A DNA stretch of 28,631 nucleotides from DATBED01 sp036276195 (GTDB taxonomy: Bacteria > Patescibacteriota > Saccharimonadia > Saccharimonadales > UBA4665). This document shows positions 16,312 to 24,540 of this stretch, piece after piece; positions within the stretch are counted from its first letter, which is position 1; each line of letters starts with the position of its first letter. Both the position numbers and the translations under genes were made by a program. Location: contig DATBED010000041.1 of assembly GCA_036276195.1 (NCBI GenBank), positions 1 through 28,631 on the forward strand, in the 5' to 3' direction. The notes beneath the pieces were generated by a model. The model was not told where the DNA came from and did no database searches. It saw only the letters and a list, made by a program, of their open reading frames with translations.

Positions 16312-17174
16312 GGCAAGCGCGGGCCGAGGGCGACCATGGCGCAAAAGATTAAGAGCACGATGAGCGAGAAGCGGAACATGTGGCGGCCCCAGGCCTCGTC
16401 ATCTTGTCTTTTGAGGCCGCTGAAGCCCTCCCACAGCCAGTTGAAGCCTAGAATGATCATAACCGCCATGTAGGCGTAATTATTGTAGCCGGCCACCGTT
16501 AGCGAGGCTGCCGCAACTGTAAAGGCCAGGATATAGGCTAGGATTTCGTACTTGGTACGCAGGCTGCCCTTCTTGACGGTTAGCACTGGTACGCCGGCCT
16601 TTTTGTAATCTTGGTAACGATAAAGGGCGATGGCGTAGAAATGCGGCATTTGCCAGAAGACCATGGTTAGAAATAAGATCAACGCGCCCTTGTCGAAATG
16701 GTTAGTGACGGCCGTGTAGCCGGCGGCAATTGGCATGGCACCCGAAATACTGCCTACCAGCACTCCAAAATGCGAGCGGCGCTTAGACAGGCCATACGGC
16801 ACAAGGTAAAAGAATAAGGCAATGGCGCCTAAAGCAGCCGTCAATTGATTGACGAAAACTAGTAGCAGCCAAAAACCAATAAAGCCTAGTGTAACTCCGT
16901 AAATTCTAGCCTGGTAAGGCTTAATTTGGCCGGTTACCAGGGCGCGCTGCTTGGTGCGGGCCATTTTGGCGTCAAGCCGGCGGTCCATTAGGTTGTTGAG
17001 CACACAGCCACAGGCAATCACTAGTGATACACCAGCCAAAAAGGCGACTAATTTCTGCCAATCAAAGTGGTGCTTTAGCTGGGCGGCTAGTAAAAAGCCG
17101 GCCAGGGCGCTTAGGTCGTTGCCGTAAATAATGCCCGGCTTAGTCAAGCGGTAATAGGTGGTCAGTAGCTTGAT
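16308..17174 (-). CDS. cyoE: Protoheme IX farnesyltransferase (heme O synthase)
   Basis: UbiA-family membrane enzyme of about 288 residues that adds farnesyl to heme b to make the heme O used by the bo3 oxidase. The prenyl-diphosphate/Mg site is NNLMDRRLDAKM, and the second conserved loop is WQMPHFYAIALYRYQDY...GVPVL. Several membrane helices follow. The N-terminal family motif TKPGIIYGN appears in full, but no ATG, GTG or suitable TTG lies before it. The best-placed start is an ATC at 17174 (giving IKLLTTYYRLTKPG) with AAGGA eight bases upstream inside cyoD. CTG 17165 and TTG 17147 are alternatives. Longer in-frame starts lie inside cyoD and are not credible. It is the last cyo gene. Confidence 0.9.
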   Translation of the reverse strand: MKLLTTYYRLTKPGIIYGNDLSALAGFLLAAQLKHHFDWQKLVAFLAGVSLVIACGCVLNNLMDRRLDAKMARTKQRALVTGQIKPYQARIYGVTLGFIGFWLLLVFVNQLTAALGAIALFFYLVPYGLSKRRSHFGVLVGSISGAMPIAAGYTAVTNHFDKGALILFLTMVFWQMPHFYAIALYRYQDYKKAGVPVLTVKKGSLRTKYEILAYILAFTVAAASLTVAGYNNYAYMAVMIILGFNWLWEGFSGLKRQDDEAWGRHMFRFSLIVLLIFCAMVALGPRLP

Positions 17175-17554
17175 GGGTTGTATCCTTCGTCTTGAATGAT
17201 TTGCTGGGGCGTTTCGTTGGCCGGCAGCTGGTGACCATAATTGAGGTTTTTCATAATCCACAATGAGCCGAAGGCCAGTATAACAACCACCATGGCAGCA
17301 AAGGCAAAGACCGTCAGGTTCCAGCGCGGCTTTGATTCCCGGCCCAGGTGTAGGAAGAAAACCAGTTGCACGAACAACTGGGTAATGGCCAACGCGGCCA
17401 AAACGTAAATCAGCGCCCAACCGCTGCCCTTGTGGCTATTGGCAAAAATGTAGGCGACCAGTGTCAGTAGCAACGACAGGCCAAAACCGAGGCTGTAAGA
17501 CCGAACACTGCCAGGGGCGGAGTCGTGGTGCGAAACAATCGGTTTCTGGTTCAT
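17162..17554 (-). CDS. cyoD: Cytochrome bo3 quinol oxidase subunit IV
   Basis: 130 residues with three membrane helices and the family phrase LFVQLVFFLHLG. CyoD has no cofactor and helps assemble the CuB site of subunit I. The start ATG 17554 overlaps the cyoC stop in an ATGA, and the protein then begins MNQKPIVSHHDSAPG. An upstream in-frame start at 17599 would lie inside cyoC and is rejected. The last codons overlap the start region of cyoE, including AAGGA, its probable ribosome site. Confidence 0.92.
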   Translation of the reverse strand: MNQKPIVSHHDSAPGSVRSYSLGFGLSLLLTLVAYIFANSHKGSGWALIYVLAALAITQLFVQLVFFLHLGRESKPRWNLTVFAFAAMVVVILAFGSLWIMKNLNYGHQLPANETPQQIIQDEGYNPSSY

Positions 17555-18153
17555 ACAGCCACTCCAAACAGATAGACAATGGTGAAGATGAAGATCCAAA
17601 TGACATCTAGGAAGTGCCAGAACAGACTTAGCATACTCAGGCGCTTGATGGTCAGGTTGGTTAGGCCGCCTTTCAGAACTTTATACATCATTATGGCCAT
17701 CCAGGTTAGACCGGTTAAGATGTGGGCGCCGTGAGTGCCAACCAGCGTGAAAAAAGCGCTCAAAAAGCCGCTGCGACGCCAGCTGTTGCCTTCTATGTAA
17801 AGCTTGTGGAACTCAGTCAGCTCCATTGTTAAGAAGAAGATGCCTAGCAGCATAGTCAGGCTGAAGAAGATCAGTACTTGCTGGCGGTTTCGCCGCCGGG
17901 CGGCCAACAAGCCCAGGCCAGCTGTATAGCTACTGGTGAGCAGTGCCAGCGTTTCGATTAGTACGAATGGTAGACTGAACAGCTCGTTGCCGCTCGGGCC
18001 GCCGTAAGTATTGTCGCGCAGCACGGCAAAGGCCGCGAACAGGCTGGCAAACAGCACGCAGTCGGTCATTAGATATACCCAAAAGCCAAATAGAGTCTTG
18101 CTAGCGGCTTCTTGCCGCTCATTGGCGGCAGCTACTGAGGTGGCTTCACTCAT
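17551..18153 (-). CDS. cyoC: Cytochrome bo3 quinol oxidase subunit III
   Basis: 200 residues, five predicted membrane helices. Strong family phrases are FGFWVYLMTDCVLFASLFA, GFLSAFFTLVGTHGAHI and LSLFWHFLDVIWIFIFT, as in E. coli CyoC. Subunit III stabilises the proton-uptake path of subunit I. It is translationally coupled on both sides: its ATG overlaps the cyoB TGA, and its TGA overlaps the cyoD ATG. Confidence 0.96.
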   Translation of the reverse strand: MSEATSVAAANERQEAASKTLFGFWVYLMTDCVLFASLFAAFAVLRDNTYGGPSGNELFSLPFVLIETLALLTSSYTAGLGLLAARRRNRQQVLIFFSLTMLLGIFFLTMELTEFHKLYIEGNSWRRSGFLSAFFTLVGTHGAHILTGLTWMAIMMYKVLKGGLTNLTIKRLSMLSLFWHFLDVIWIFIFTIVYLFGVAV

Positions 18154-20096
18154 GCCTGCGCCGTCTCCATTTCGGCCACTTCTTTAGCCGGAATTAGATA
18201 TTCAGTGTGCTCTTCAGAGGCCCGAACCACAATACAGCTAATTACTCCCACCAGCCCTATTGGCAGCAACCACCAGATGTGCCAGATCATGCCAAAGCCG
18301 AACAAGAAGGCGAAGGCGGCGATAAAGATGCCAAGGCCGCTATTCTTAGGCAGGTGTATGTCTTCGTACTCCGGCTTAACCACTTTGGAATTTTTCATTT
18401 CCCAAAAGGCGTCGCGCGAATCTACTGGCGTCATGGCGGCAAAATTATAGGATGGCGCCGGCGAGGCGGTTGCCCACTCCAGAGTACGGCCACCCCACGG
18501 GTCATTGCCGACCCGGTTCTCGTCACGCTTCCAAATGCTATAACCGAGCTGCAAAAGTTGGAAGCCGACGCCGATCAGCACCAAAACCACGCCTACGGCG
18601 GCCACGATGAACAGCCCCTGCCAGCCGAGTGACGGCTCGTAATTGTTCATGCGCCTGGTAGCGCCCATCAACCCCAATATATACAGCGGAATAAAGGCTG
18701 TCAGGAAGCCGACAAACCAGAACCAAAAGGCGTAGCGGCCCAACCGCTCGTTCAGCGTAAAGCCGAAAATTTTGGGGAACCAATAAGTCAAACCGGCGAA
18801 GAAGCCGAAGACTACGCCGCCAACAATCATGGTATGGAAGTGCGCCACTAAGAACAGGCTGTTGTGCACCTGGAAGTCGATAGCCGGTACGGCCATCATC
18901 ACGCCAGCCATGCCGCCGATAGAAAACGTTACCACGAAGCCCATGAACCACAGCATCGGCGTAGCGAACTTGATGCGGCCATGGTACATGGTGGCCAACC
19001 AGTTGAAGATTTTCACCCCTGTTGGAATGGCAATCACCATGGTCATGATACCGAAGAAAGCGTTGACGTCGGCGCCGGCGCCCATGGTGAAGAAGTGATG
19101 CAGCCAAACCGTATAAGATAAGAACGTGATGGCAATTAGAGCCCAAACCATACTGGTATAGCCGAAAATCGGTTTGCGCGAAAAGGTCGACACCACTTCA
19201 CTAAACACGCCAAAAGCCGGCAAAATTAAGATGTACACTTCGGGGTGCCCCCAGGCCCAGATCAGGTTGACGTACATCATGGCGTTGCCCCCGCCGCCAG
19301 CCGTGAAAAAATGCATGCCTAAAGTCCTATCGAGCGCCAACATCGCCAAGGTAGCCGTCAGGATCGGAAAGGCGAAAATCACCAGGACCATCGAGCACAG
19401 CACACTCCAGGTGAAGAGAGGCATTTGCATCAGTTTCATGCCTGGGCGGCGCATCCGCAAAATGGTCACCAAGAAGTTAATACCGCTTAACAGTGACCCA
19501 ATGCCGGCAATTTGGAGGGCCCAAATCCAGTAATCGACGCCGACGCCCGGGCTGTAAGCAATCTCTGATAGAGGTGGATAAGCCAGCCAGCCGGCGGCTG
19601 AAAAATCACCAATAATCAGCGACAAATTGACCAGGATCATGCCGGCGGCGAACAGCCAAAAGGCGCAGGAATTCAAAAACGGAAAGGCCACGTCGCGAGC
19701 ACCGATCTGCAGCGGCATAATCAGGTTAATCAGGCCGAACATCAGCCCCATGGCTACGAAGAAAATCATAATTGTGCCGTGGGCCGAGAAAATCTGCTGA
19801 AAATGGTTAGCATTTAACAGGTGGGAGTTGGTGGCTTGCTGGGCTCGCAGCAGCGAGGCATCGGCCAGTCCGCGCAGCCCCATCACCACTGCCACCACAA
19901 TGTACATGACGCCGATTTTCTTGGGGTCAAGGCTGGTCAACCACTCCCGCCACAGCCACTTTAGCCGCTTGGTGTAAACTAGGTAGCCCAAAATCAGAAG
20001 GGCGATTACTACTATCGATATGGCGCCGCCACGGGTGATGGCGTCTTTCGGAAAGGCTTGCCAGCTTAATCGCCCCAACAGATTCGCGAACATCAT
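18150..20096 (-). CDS. cyoB: Cytochrome bo3 quinol oxidase subunit I (catalytic)
   Basis: 648 residues, A-type heme-copper oxidase that reduces O2 to water and pumps protons. By my count most key residues carry the same number as in E. coli CyoB. These are heme ligands H106, H419 and H421; CuB ligands H284, H333 and H334; and the cross-linked Y288. Proton-channel residues D135, N124, N142, E286, T359 and K362 also match. The quinol site RGLAD (R75, D79; R71/D75 in E. coli) with H98 and Q101 is intact, so the substrate should be a quinol rather than cytochrome c. The start is an ATGATG pair directly after the cyoA stop. Confidence 0.98.
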   Translation of the reverse strand: MMFANLLGRLSWQAFPKDAITRGGAISIVVIALLILGYLVYTKRLKWLWREWLTSLDPKKIGVMYIVVAVVMGLRGLADASLLRAQQATNSHLLNANHFQQIFSAHGTIMIFFVAMGLMFGLINLIMPLQIGARDVAFPFLNSCAFWLFAAGMILVNLSLIIGDFSAAGWLAYPPLSEIAYSPGVGVDYWIWALQIAGIGSLLSGINFLVTILRMRRPGMKLMQMPLFTWSVLCSMVLVIFAFPILTATLAMLALDRTLGMHFFTAGGGGNAMMYVNLIWAWGHPEVYILILPAFGVFSEVVSTFSRKPIFGYTSMVWALIAITFLSYTVWLHHFFTMGAGADVNAFFGIMTMVIAIPTGVKIFNWLATMYHGRIKFATPMLWFMGFVVTFSIGGMAGVMMAVPAIDFQVHNSLFLVAHFHTMIVGGVVFGFFAGLTYWFPKIFGFTLNERLGRYAFWFWFVGFLTAFIPLYILGLMGATRRMNNYEPSLGWQGLFIVAAVGVVLVLIGVGFQLLQLGYSIWKRDENRVGNDPWGGRTLEWATASPAPSYNFAAMTPVDSRDAFWEMKNSKVVKPEYEDIHLPKNSGLGIFIAAFAFLFGFGMIWHIWWLLPIGLVGVISCIVVRASEEHTEYLIPAKEVAEMETAQA

Positions 20097-20975
20097 CTAA
20101 TTAATCCCCGGCACCATATACTTTAATAATACGTGATCAAACAGCTCCGGGTCGACCGACGAATATAGGTACGCCGTTCGCTTTTCGCTGGGCTGCGCCA
20201 GTTGCTTGTAAGATCCCATGCTCAGGGCCAAAGGCGATGACTTGGCGGATTCTAGCCAAGTGTTAAAAGCTAACGGCGAATCGGCTGCCGCCGTAAAACG
20301 CATGTTGGCAAAGCCGTCACCACTCAAATTGGCCGACGAACCGTCGTAGGTACCAGCTTTGTTAGCGATCAAATTCAGTCGCGTCTGCATGCCGGGCATG
20401 GCGTAAATCTGGCTGCCTAGCTGTGGGATCCAAAACGAGTTCATTGGCGCGTCCGACGTAATGTCGAAATTAACGGGCCGATTAACGGGCAGTTCCAAAT
20501 AATTCAGGCTTGCCACCCCTTGCTCAGGGTAGATGAAAAGCCACCGCCATTGCAGCGCTATTACCTCGACATTTAAGGGCTGCCCTGAGACGCCCAGGCT
20601 CTTACGCGGATCTAAGTCATGGCTGGAGTTCCAGGTAATAACACCTAAAAATCCGATGATAATTATGGGAATGCCCCACCAGATTGTCTCAATCCAGCGA
20701 TTGCCGGTCAGCTCCGGCGAATATTTAGCCTTGGTGTTGCCCTCGCGGTATTTCCAGGCAAAGCTGAACAGCATTATGTAAACCGGAATCACCACCAGCA
20801 GCCCCAGCGCCACCGTTACGATCATCAGATTACGCTCCTTGAGGGCGACCAGGCCCTTGGGGTTGAGCACGGCGAAGTTTTTACCGCGCAGGTATGCTAT
20901 CGCAATAAACATGGCCCCCAGCAAAACAAGGGCAATCAAACCACCTTTATAACTTTTATTAAGCCGTTTTTTCAC
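20097..20975 (-). CDS. cyoA: Cytochrome bo3 quinol oxidase subunit II
   Basis: 292 residues. Two membrane helices (about 10-30 and 48-75) are followed by a periplasm-side cupredoxin fold. The segment MNSFWIPQLGSQIYAMPGMQTRLNLIANKAGTYDG is the CyoA signature. The CuA ligands found in cytochrome c oxidases (paired Cys, His, Met) are missing, as expected for a quinol oxidase. Translation starts at GTG 20975 with TAAGG nine bases upstream, unlike most unit heads here, which lack such a site. It is the first gene of cyoABCDE. A TGn-extended -10 lies 34 bases upstream. Confidence 0.95.
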   Translation of the reverse strand: MKKRLNKSYKGGLIALVLLGAMFIAIAYLRGKNFAVLNPKGLVALKERNLMIVTVALGLLVVIPVYIMLFSFAWKYREGNTKAKYSPELTGNRWIETIWWGIPIIIIGFLGVITWNSSHDLDPRKSLGVSGQPLNVEVIALQWRWLFIYPEQGVASLNYLELPVNRPVNFDITSDAPMNSFWIPQLGSQIYAMPGMQTRLNLIANKAGTYDGSSANLSGDGFANMRFTAAADSPLAFNTWLESAKSSPLALSMGSYKQLAQPSEKRTAYLYSSVDPELFDHVLLKYMVPGIN

Positions 20976-21009
20976 TGGAAGCGCCTTACCCCAAACTTCT
21001 CATGCTTCC

Positions 21010-21018
21010 ACTATACCA
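21010..21018 (-). promoter_or_regulatory. Extended -10 promoter of the cyo operon
   Basis: Read leftward: TGGTATAGT, a TGn-extended -10, 34 bases before GTG 20975. The inverted pair TGGAAGC / GCTTCCA (20976-20982 and 21004-21010) flanks the leader. The outer arm touches the -10, so it could be an operator rather than an RNA hairpin. Confidence 0.5.
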
Positions 21019-21026
21019 CCCAGCCG

Positions 21027-21632
21027 CTAGATGACGGTTTTCCAGTAGTACCAGAAGTGCTTGAGGATGACGGCAATGATAATCAAAAACCAGGCGATAA
21101 GTACGTCGCCGTGGTGGCGCTGCAGAAAGCTGACGAAGCCTTTATAGCGGGCGGAAGTCTTGATGTTGCCTTCACGTAAGTTGTACAGGGTGGTGTACCA
21201 AAAAATCGGAATCGTAACCACCCAAACGACCATGCAATATGGGCACAGAGCATGGATGCGGAAGATAGTTTCAAATTGTAGCCAGGTCACGAAGCCCACG
21301 GCAAAGGTGACGCCGGCCTGCAGGCCCAGCCAGAACCAGCGCTTGAAGCGGGCGCCCGCCAGTATGGCGCCGCCTACTGTTGCCACACAGGCGAAACCGA
21401 CTAACCCAATTAAGGGATTAGGCACTCTGAAAAAGGCCGAAGCCTGAGGCTGATTAATCACCGGACCGCAAGCCACGATGGGGTTCAGGTCGCAATTCAG
21501 CTGGGAGTGCGGATGTTCCAGCAATTGGATCTTATCTAGCGTTAGCGCGCCGGCACAAACTATGCCAATGAGCCCACCGATCAGAAGTATGTAAGGCAAG
21601 ACTTTAGCTAAGGTGATCTCGCGTCTCTTCAC
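21027..21632 (-). CDS. VKOR-family disulfide-generating membrane protein
   Basis: 201 residues, about five membrane helices, bacterial vitamin K epoxide reductase homologue. The loop cysteines CDLNPIVAC (C-x7-C) and the active-site CPYC are both present, along with the VPNPLIGL family phrase. VKOR reoxidises a secreted thioredoxin-like partner (DsbA type) and gives the electrons to quinone, replacing DsbB. No thioredoxin domain is fused and no DsbA gene is in the window. It precedes cyoA in the same direction, so oxidative folding may be linked to the oxidase through quinone. The start is GTG 21632 with an extended -10 six bases upstream. Confidence 0.93.
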   Translation of the reverse strand: MKRREITLAKVLPYILLIGGLIGIVCAGALTLDKIQLLEHPHSQLNCDLNPIVACGPVINQPQASAFFRVPNPLIGLVGFACVATVGGAILAGARFKRWFWLGLQAGVTFAVGFVTWLQFETIFRIHALCPYCMVVWVVTIPIFWYTTLYNLREGNIKTSARYKGFVSFLQRHHGDVLIAWFLIIIAVILKHFWYYWKTVI

Positions 21633-21638
21633 CCCTCT

Positions 21639-21647
21639 ATCATACCA
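21639..21647 (-). promoter_or_regulatory. Extended -10 of the VKOR gene, leaderless spacing
   Basis: Read leftward: TGGTATGAT, then AGAGGG and the GTG start. The -10 ends six bases before the start codon, so transcription should begin at the start codon. The GAGGG touches the GTG and is too close to act as a Shine-Dalgarno. Confidence 0.5.
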
Positions 21648-21670
21648 GCAACTATGCTAAACTTCTAAGG

Positions 21671-22096
21671 ATGAGCGGTTTGAGCAAACGCTGGAAGGCG
21701 TGGTTGATTGGCACGGCTACCCTGGCCTTGATGATAGCGACTGTACCATTCGCCATTTGGGTCACCCACACTGCCACTGCCCAAGTCGGTAACGAAAAGG
21801 CGCGCTGCCAGAGCGTTATGCAGCCCACCCACAAAGTCATCATCAAAAATGATCAGGCCATTCCGGCACATACCGACGCCAAGCAATGTGACACACTGGA
21901 AATCATTAATGAAGATAATGGCATTAAGCTGATGGCCTTCGGCCCGCATGAGCACCATGTCTCTTACGATGGCGTGTCGGAGCGAGTCTTAGGCCCCGGC
22001 CAAAACTTCAGTGTCAGGCTGATTGAAACCGGTACTTTTCAATTCCATGACCACTCTACCGACACCGCCCAGGGCTCCTTCACAGTCACCAGCTAG
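21671..22096 (+). CDS. Membrane-anchored cupredoxin-like protein
   Basis: 141 residues. An uncleaved or cleavable signal segment (about 10-34) exports a single beta-sandwich domain. His-rich loops (PH93EH95H96 and FH126DH128) sit where cupredoxins bind copper, and the end GTFQFHDH...GSFTV has cupredoxin spacing. The Cys ligand of blue copper centres is missing, so a type 1 site is unlikely; another copper or metal site is possible. C46 and C73 may form a disulfide. Its place beside VKOR and cyo suggests copper handling for CuB, which is inference. TATGCT lies 12 bases upstream; an AAGG touches the ATG. The stop overlaps the next convergent gene by four bases. Confidence 0.7.
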   Translation: MSGLSKRWKAWLIGTATLALMIATVPFAIWVTHTATAQVGNEKARCQSVMQPTHKVIIKNDQAIPAHTDAKQCDTLEIINEDNGIKLMAFGPHEHHVSYDGVSERVLGPGQNFSVRLIETGTFQFHDHSTDTAQGSFTVTS

Positions 22097-22953
22097 CGGT
22101 TTTTGGTGGTTTGGAGACGTTGGTTCAGGTGGGTGCCGAAGATAAAGACGGCTAAAATGAGCAGTAGAACGATATAAACGGCGCGGTCAAGGATGCTGGC
22201 GGCTACGATGCTGGAGTTGCTGACATGGTGCAGGTGGCTCGAGAAGACTAAGAATGATTCGCGAAAACCGATGGCGCCTGGCGTCAACGAGACGTATAAC
22301 GCAAGATTGGCGGCGCCGGTGTAAATGACGGCTTGGCTGAAGCTGGTGCCGGGCGCCACGCTGCGCAGCTCGCTGTAGTAAATGATAGCCACAAAGCCGA
22401 TTTGGATAAGCGTAGCCAGGGCCAGGAAATACCACCATTTCAGATCCAAGCCCTTTAGGCGTTGCTGTACTATCGGCAGGCGTTGGAGCATCAGGGCGGC
22501 TACAATGGCTAATAGTAACAGCGTCAGAAGCCACCAGTGCAGCAGTCCATAAAGTAGCATTAATCCGCTGTAAACTCCCCAAAAGAAGAGGTAGACTAGC
22601 GAGGCCGCGGTGAACTTTTTCAGATTCAGGTCGTATTTCTTTTTCAGATAAGTGGCACGGAAGGCCGGTCCGCTCTGCAAAGGGCCGAAAAAGTTAATCA
22701 CTGCCGAGTAGGCCGTCAAAAGGAAGCTCTCACCCTTGCCTACCTGCAGTTTACACAACCTCAAGGTGGCCACGGTGGTACCGGCCAGCGCCATGATGCT
22801 TAACAGATATAGGAAAAGCAGCCAAATAAGCAATCCGAGTGAAGTGTGTCGTAGCTGATGCCCGACCTCCGGATGTTTGGCAAAATAGTAAACGAAGGCC
22901 GCTACGGTAGCTAGAATCACACCCAGAGCTATAAACGGCCGCAGTCGCTTCAT
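22093..22953 (-). CDS. LPG-synthase-type membrane protein (flippase-like, UPF0104)
   Basis: 286 residues, about eight membrane helices, matching the transmembrane domain shared by MprF and AglD. Conserved phrases are NFFGPLQSGPAFRA at 87-100 and LTPGAIGFRES with LDRAVY near the C-terminus. There is no catalytic aminoacyl-transfer domain, so lipid II-like or lipid-sugar translocation is more likely than phosphatidylglycerol lysylation. The glycosyltransferases next to it support a role with lipid-linked sugars. TGATACTAT ends seven bases before the ATG, so the message is probably leaderless. Confidence 0.88.
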   Translation of the reverse strand: MKRLRPFIALGVILATVAAFVYYFAKHPEVGHQLRHTSLGLLIWLLFLYLLSIMALAGTTVATLRLCKLQVGKGESFLLTAYSAVINFFGPLQSGPAFRATYLKKKYDLNLKKFTAASLVYLFFWGVYSGLMLLYGLLHWWLLTLLLLAIVAALMLQRLPIVQQRLKGLDLKWWYFLALATLIQIGFVAIIYYSELRSVAPGTSFSQAVIYTGAANLALYVSLTPGAIGFRESFLVFSSHLHHVSNSSIVAASILDRAVYIVLLLILAVFIFGTHLNQRLQTTKNR

Positions 22954-22960
22954 AGCTAAT

Positions 22961-22969
22961 ATAGTATCA
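22961..22969 (-). promoter_or_regulatory. Extended -10 before the LPG-synthase-type gene
   Basis: Read leftward: TGATACTAT, seven bases before ATG 22953. The predicted start of transcription coincides with the A of the ATG. Confidence 0.45.
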
Positions 22970-23025
22970 TCTAGCCCTTTTAAGCTCCGTCACAGCAAAT
23001 TGGTTATAATGGAGTTTAACTATAG

Positions 23026-24540
23026 ATGAAGAGACAAGATTCTTGGTTGCAGCGGGCAGAAGCCGCGTTGACGACCCGTAAATTCTGGTGGTTTGTACTG
23101 GCGTTATTGGTGTTGCAAGCCGCCTGGATTGCCCTAAGCGGGCGTTACCCAATGGCCTTCGATGAGGACTTTCATTTTGGCATCATTAAACTCTATGCCC
23201 ACCATATAAGCCCCTTCTGGTCGCACCAGCCAGAGAATGCCGATATGTTCGGAGCGGTGGCGCGCGATCCGTCTTATCTGTACCAGTATCTAATGAGCTT
23301 CCCGTACAGATTACTAAAGTTGGTAACGTCTGATCAGACCATTATTGTGGTTGTTTTGCGCTTTATTAATATCGGTTTCTTTGCAGCCGGGCTGGTGCTA
23401 TTCCGGCGTTTATTGCTCAAAACTAGAATTAGCCCAGCTCTGGTTAGCCTTAGCCTGTTGATTTTTGTGCTACTGCCGATTGTGCCGCTGCTGGCTGCCC
23501 AAATTAACTACGACAATCTATTGTTGCCGCTGGTGGCCTTGGCGCTACTGCTAACGTTTCGTTTTGATACAGCCTTAAACGCTAAACGGTTCGATGTTCT
23601 TAGTTTGCTGCAGCTACTGGTTGTCGGGCTGCTGGCCTCTCTAGTTAAGTATGCTTTTTTGCCGATTTTTGTAGCCATTACCGGATTTATAATAGTACGG
23701 CTCTGGCAAAAAAAGCGGGCCATTGGTAGCTTGTGGCCGAACCTTAAAAGAGGCTGGCAGCTGATTGGGCGCGGGGCACAAATCGGTTTAGTTATAGGCG
23801 TAATTGTAGCCGGTGGATTGTTCGTGCAGCGCATCGGCTATAATGTGCTGCGCTATCATTCGCCGGCGCCAGACTGTAGCAAGATCCTGTCGGTCGAAAC
23901 CTGCAAGGAGTATGGTCCTTGGATCCGCGATTATAACTTTAAGCTCAATAAGGTCACCAATGCTAATAATCCGCTGGTTTACACCGGCGATTGGTTCTAC
24001 GGCATGTGGTTGCGTACCTTTTTTGCGCTAGGCGGCCCCGAAACGACCTTTGAGACCCGTGGCCCGCTGCTTTTGCCGGGCATTGGGGCTATTATCTTGG
24101 CCGCCTCCGGTACTGTTGCCTTCGCTTTGAGCGCCAAACAAGTTATGAAGCGCTATAACAGGCCAGTTTTGTGGCTATTGTTAGTAGTGGCCATAACCTA
24201 CACTGGTTTTTTGTGGATTGATGAATTCTTGGCTTATTTAGAAACCGGGCAGCCGGTAGCTATCAATGGCCGTTATCTCTTGCCGGTGCTACTGCCGCTG
24301 ATTTTGCTTATGGTGACGGCGGTGGCTTGGCTGACAAGGCAAAGGCCGCGGCTGCAGCTGGGAATTATGACCGTAGCGATCCTGTCGCTGGCTTGGGGCG
24401 GCGGCGTTTTGACATTCATTTTGCGTAGCAATGATAATTGGTACTGGAACAACCCGGTTGTGCGCTCGGCCAACCATACAGTTCAGCATGTAATAGGCCC
24501 TTTGGTTCCTGGCTACCGCGACCCGGTTCAGTTTTTGTGA
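23026..24540 (+). CDS. GT-C fold membrane glycosyltransferase (GT39/ArnT-like)
   Basis: 504 residues with a dozen or so membrane helices. The first outer loop carries FDEDFHFG (D46, E47, D48, H50), the acidic motif GT-C enzymes use to take sugars from polyprenyl-phosphate donors. A large soluble loop lies around residues 275-340, with two cysteines that could pair. The acceptor is unknown: protein, lipid or wall polymer. TATAAT at 23005-23010 is 15 bases before ATG, with GGAG between them. The 3' end overlaps the convergent GT2 gene by 13 bases. That neighbour is a good candidate for making the polyprenyl-phosphate sugar it uses. Confidence 0.82.
   Translation: MKRQDSWLQRAEAALTTRKFWWFVLALLVLQAAWIALSGRYPMAFDEDFHFGIIKLYAHHISPFWSHQPENADMFGAVARDPSYLYQYLMSFPYRLLKLVTSDQTIIVVVLRFINIGFFAAGLVLFRRLLLKTRISPALVSLSLLIFVLLPIVPLLAAQINYDNLLLPLVALALLLTFRFDTALNAKRFDVLSLLQLLVVGLLASLVKYAFLPIFVAITGFIIVRLWQKKRAIGSLWPNLKRGWQLIGRGAQIGLVIGVIVAGGLFVQRIGYNVLRYHSPAPDCSKILSVETCKEYGPWIRDYNFKLNKVTNANNPLVYTGDWFYGMWLRTFFALGGPETTFETRGPLLLPGIGAIILAASGTVAFALSAKQVMKRYNRPVLWLLLVVAITYTGFLWIDEFLAYLETGQPVAINGRYLLPVLLPLILLMVTAVAWLTRQRPRLQLGIMTVAILSLAWGGGVLTFILRSNDNWYWNNPVVRSANHTVQHVIGPLVPGYRDPVQFL

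Noticed and set aside
16308..17420. Longer cyoE start at 17420
   Set aside because: The extra 82 residues come from the wrong frame of cyoD and bear no resemblance to the UbiA family; homologues begin just before TKPG.
17555..17599. Longer cyoD start at 17599
   Set aside because: It would lie inside cyoC; ATG 17554 has the ATGA overlap used at the other cyo junctions and gives a normal CyoD N-terminus.
18538..19146. 202-residue frame overlapping cyoB on the same strand
   Set aside because: Arg/His-rich composition with no hydrophobic pattern is typical of a shifted frame of a membrane-protein gene.
20976..21010. RNA hairpin in the cyo leader from TGGAAGC / GCTTCCA
   Set aside because: The expected transcription start falls after the outer arm, so it would not be in the RNA; kept only as a possible operator in the promoter entry.
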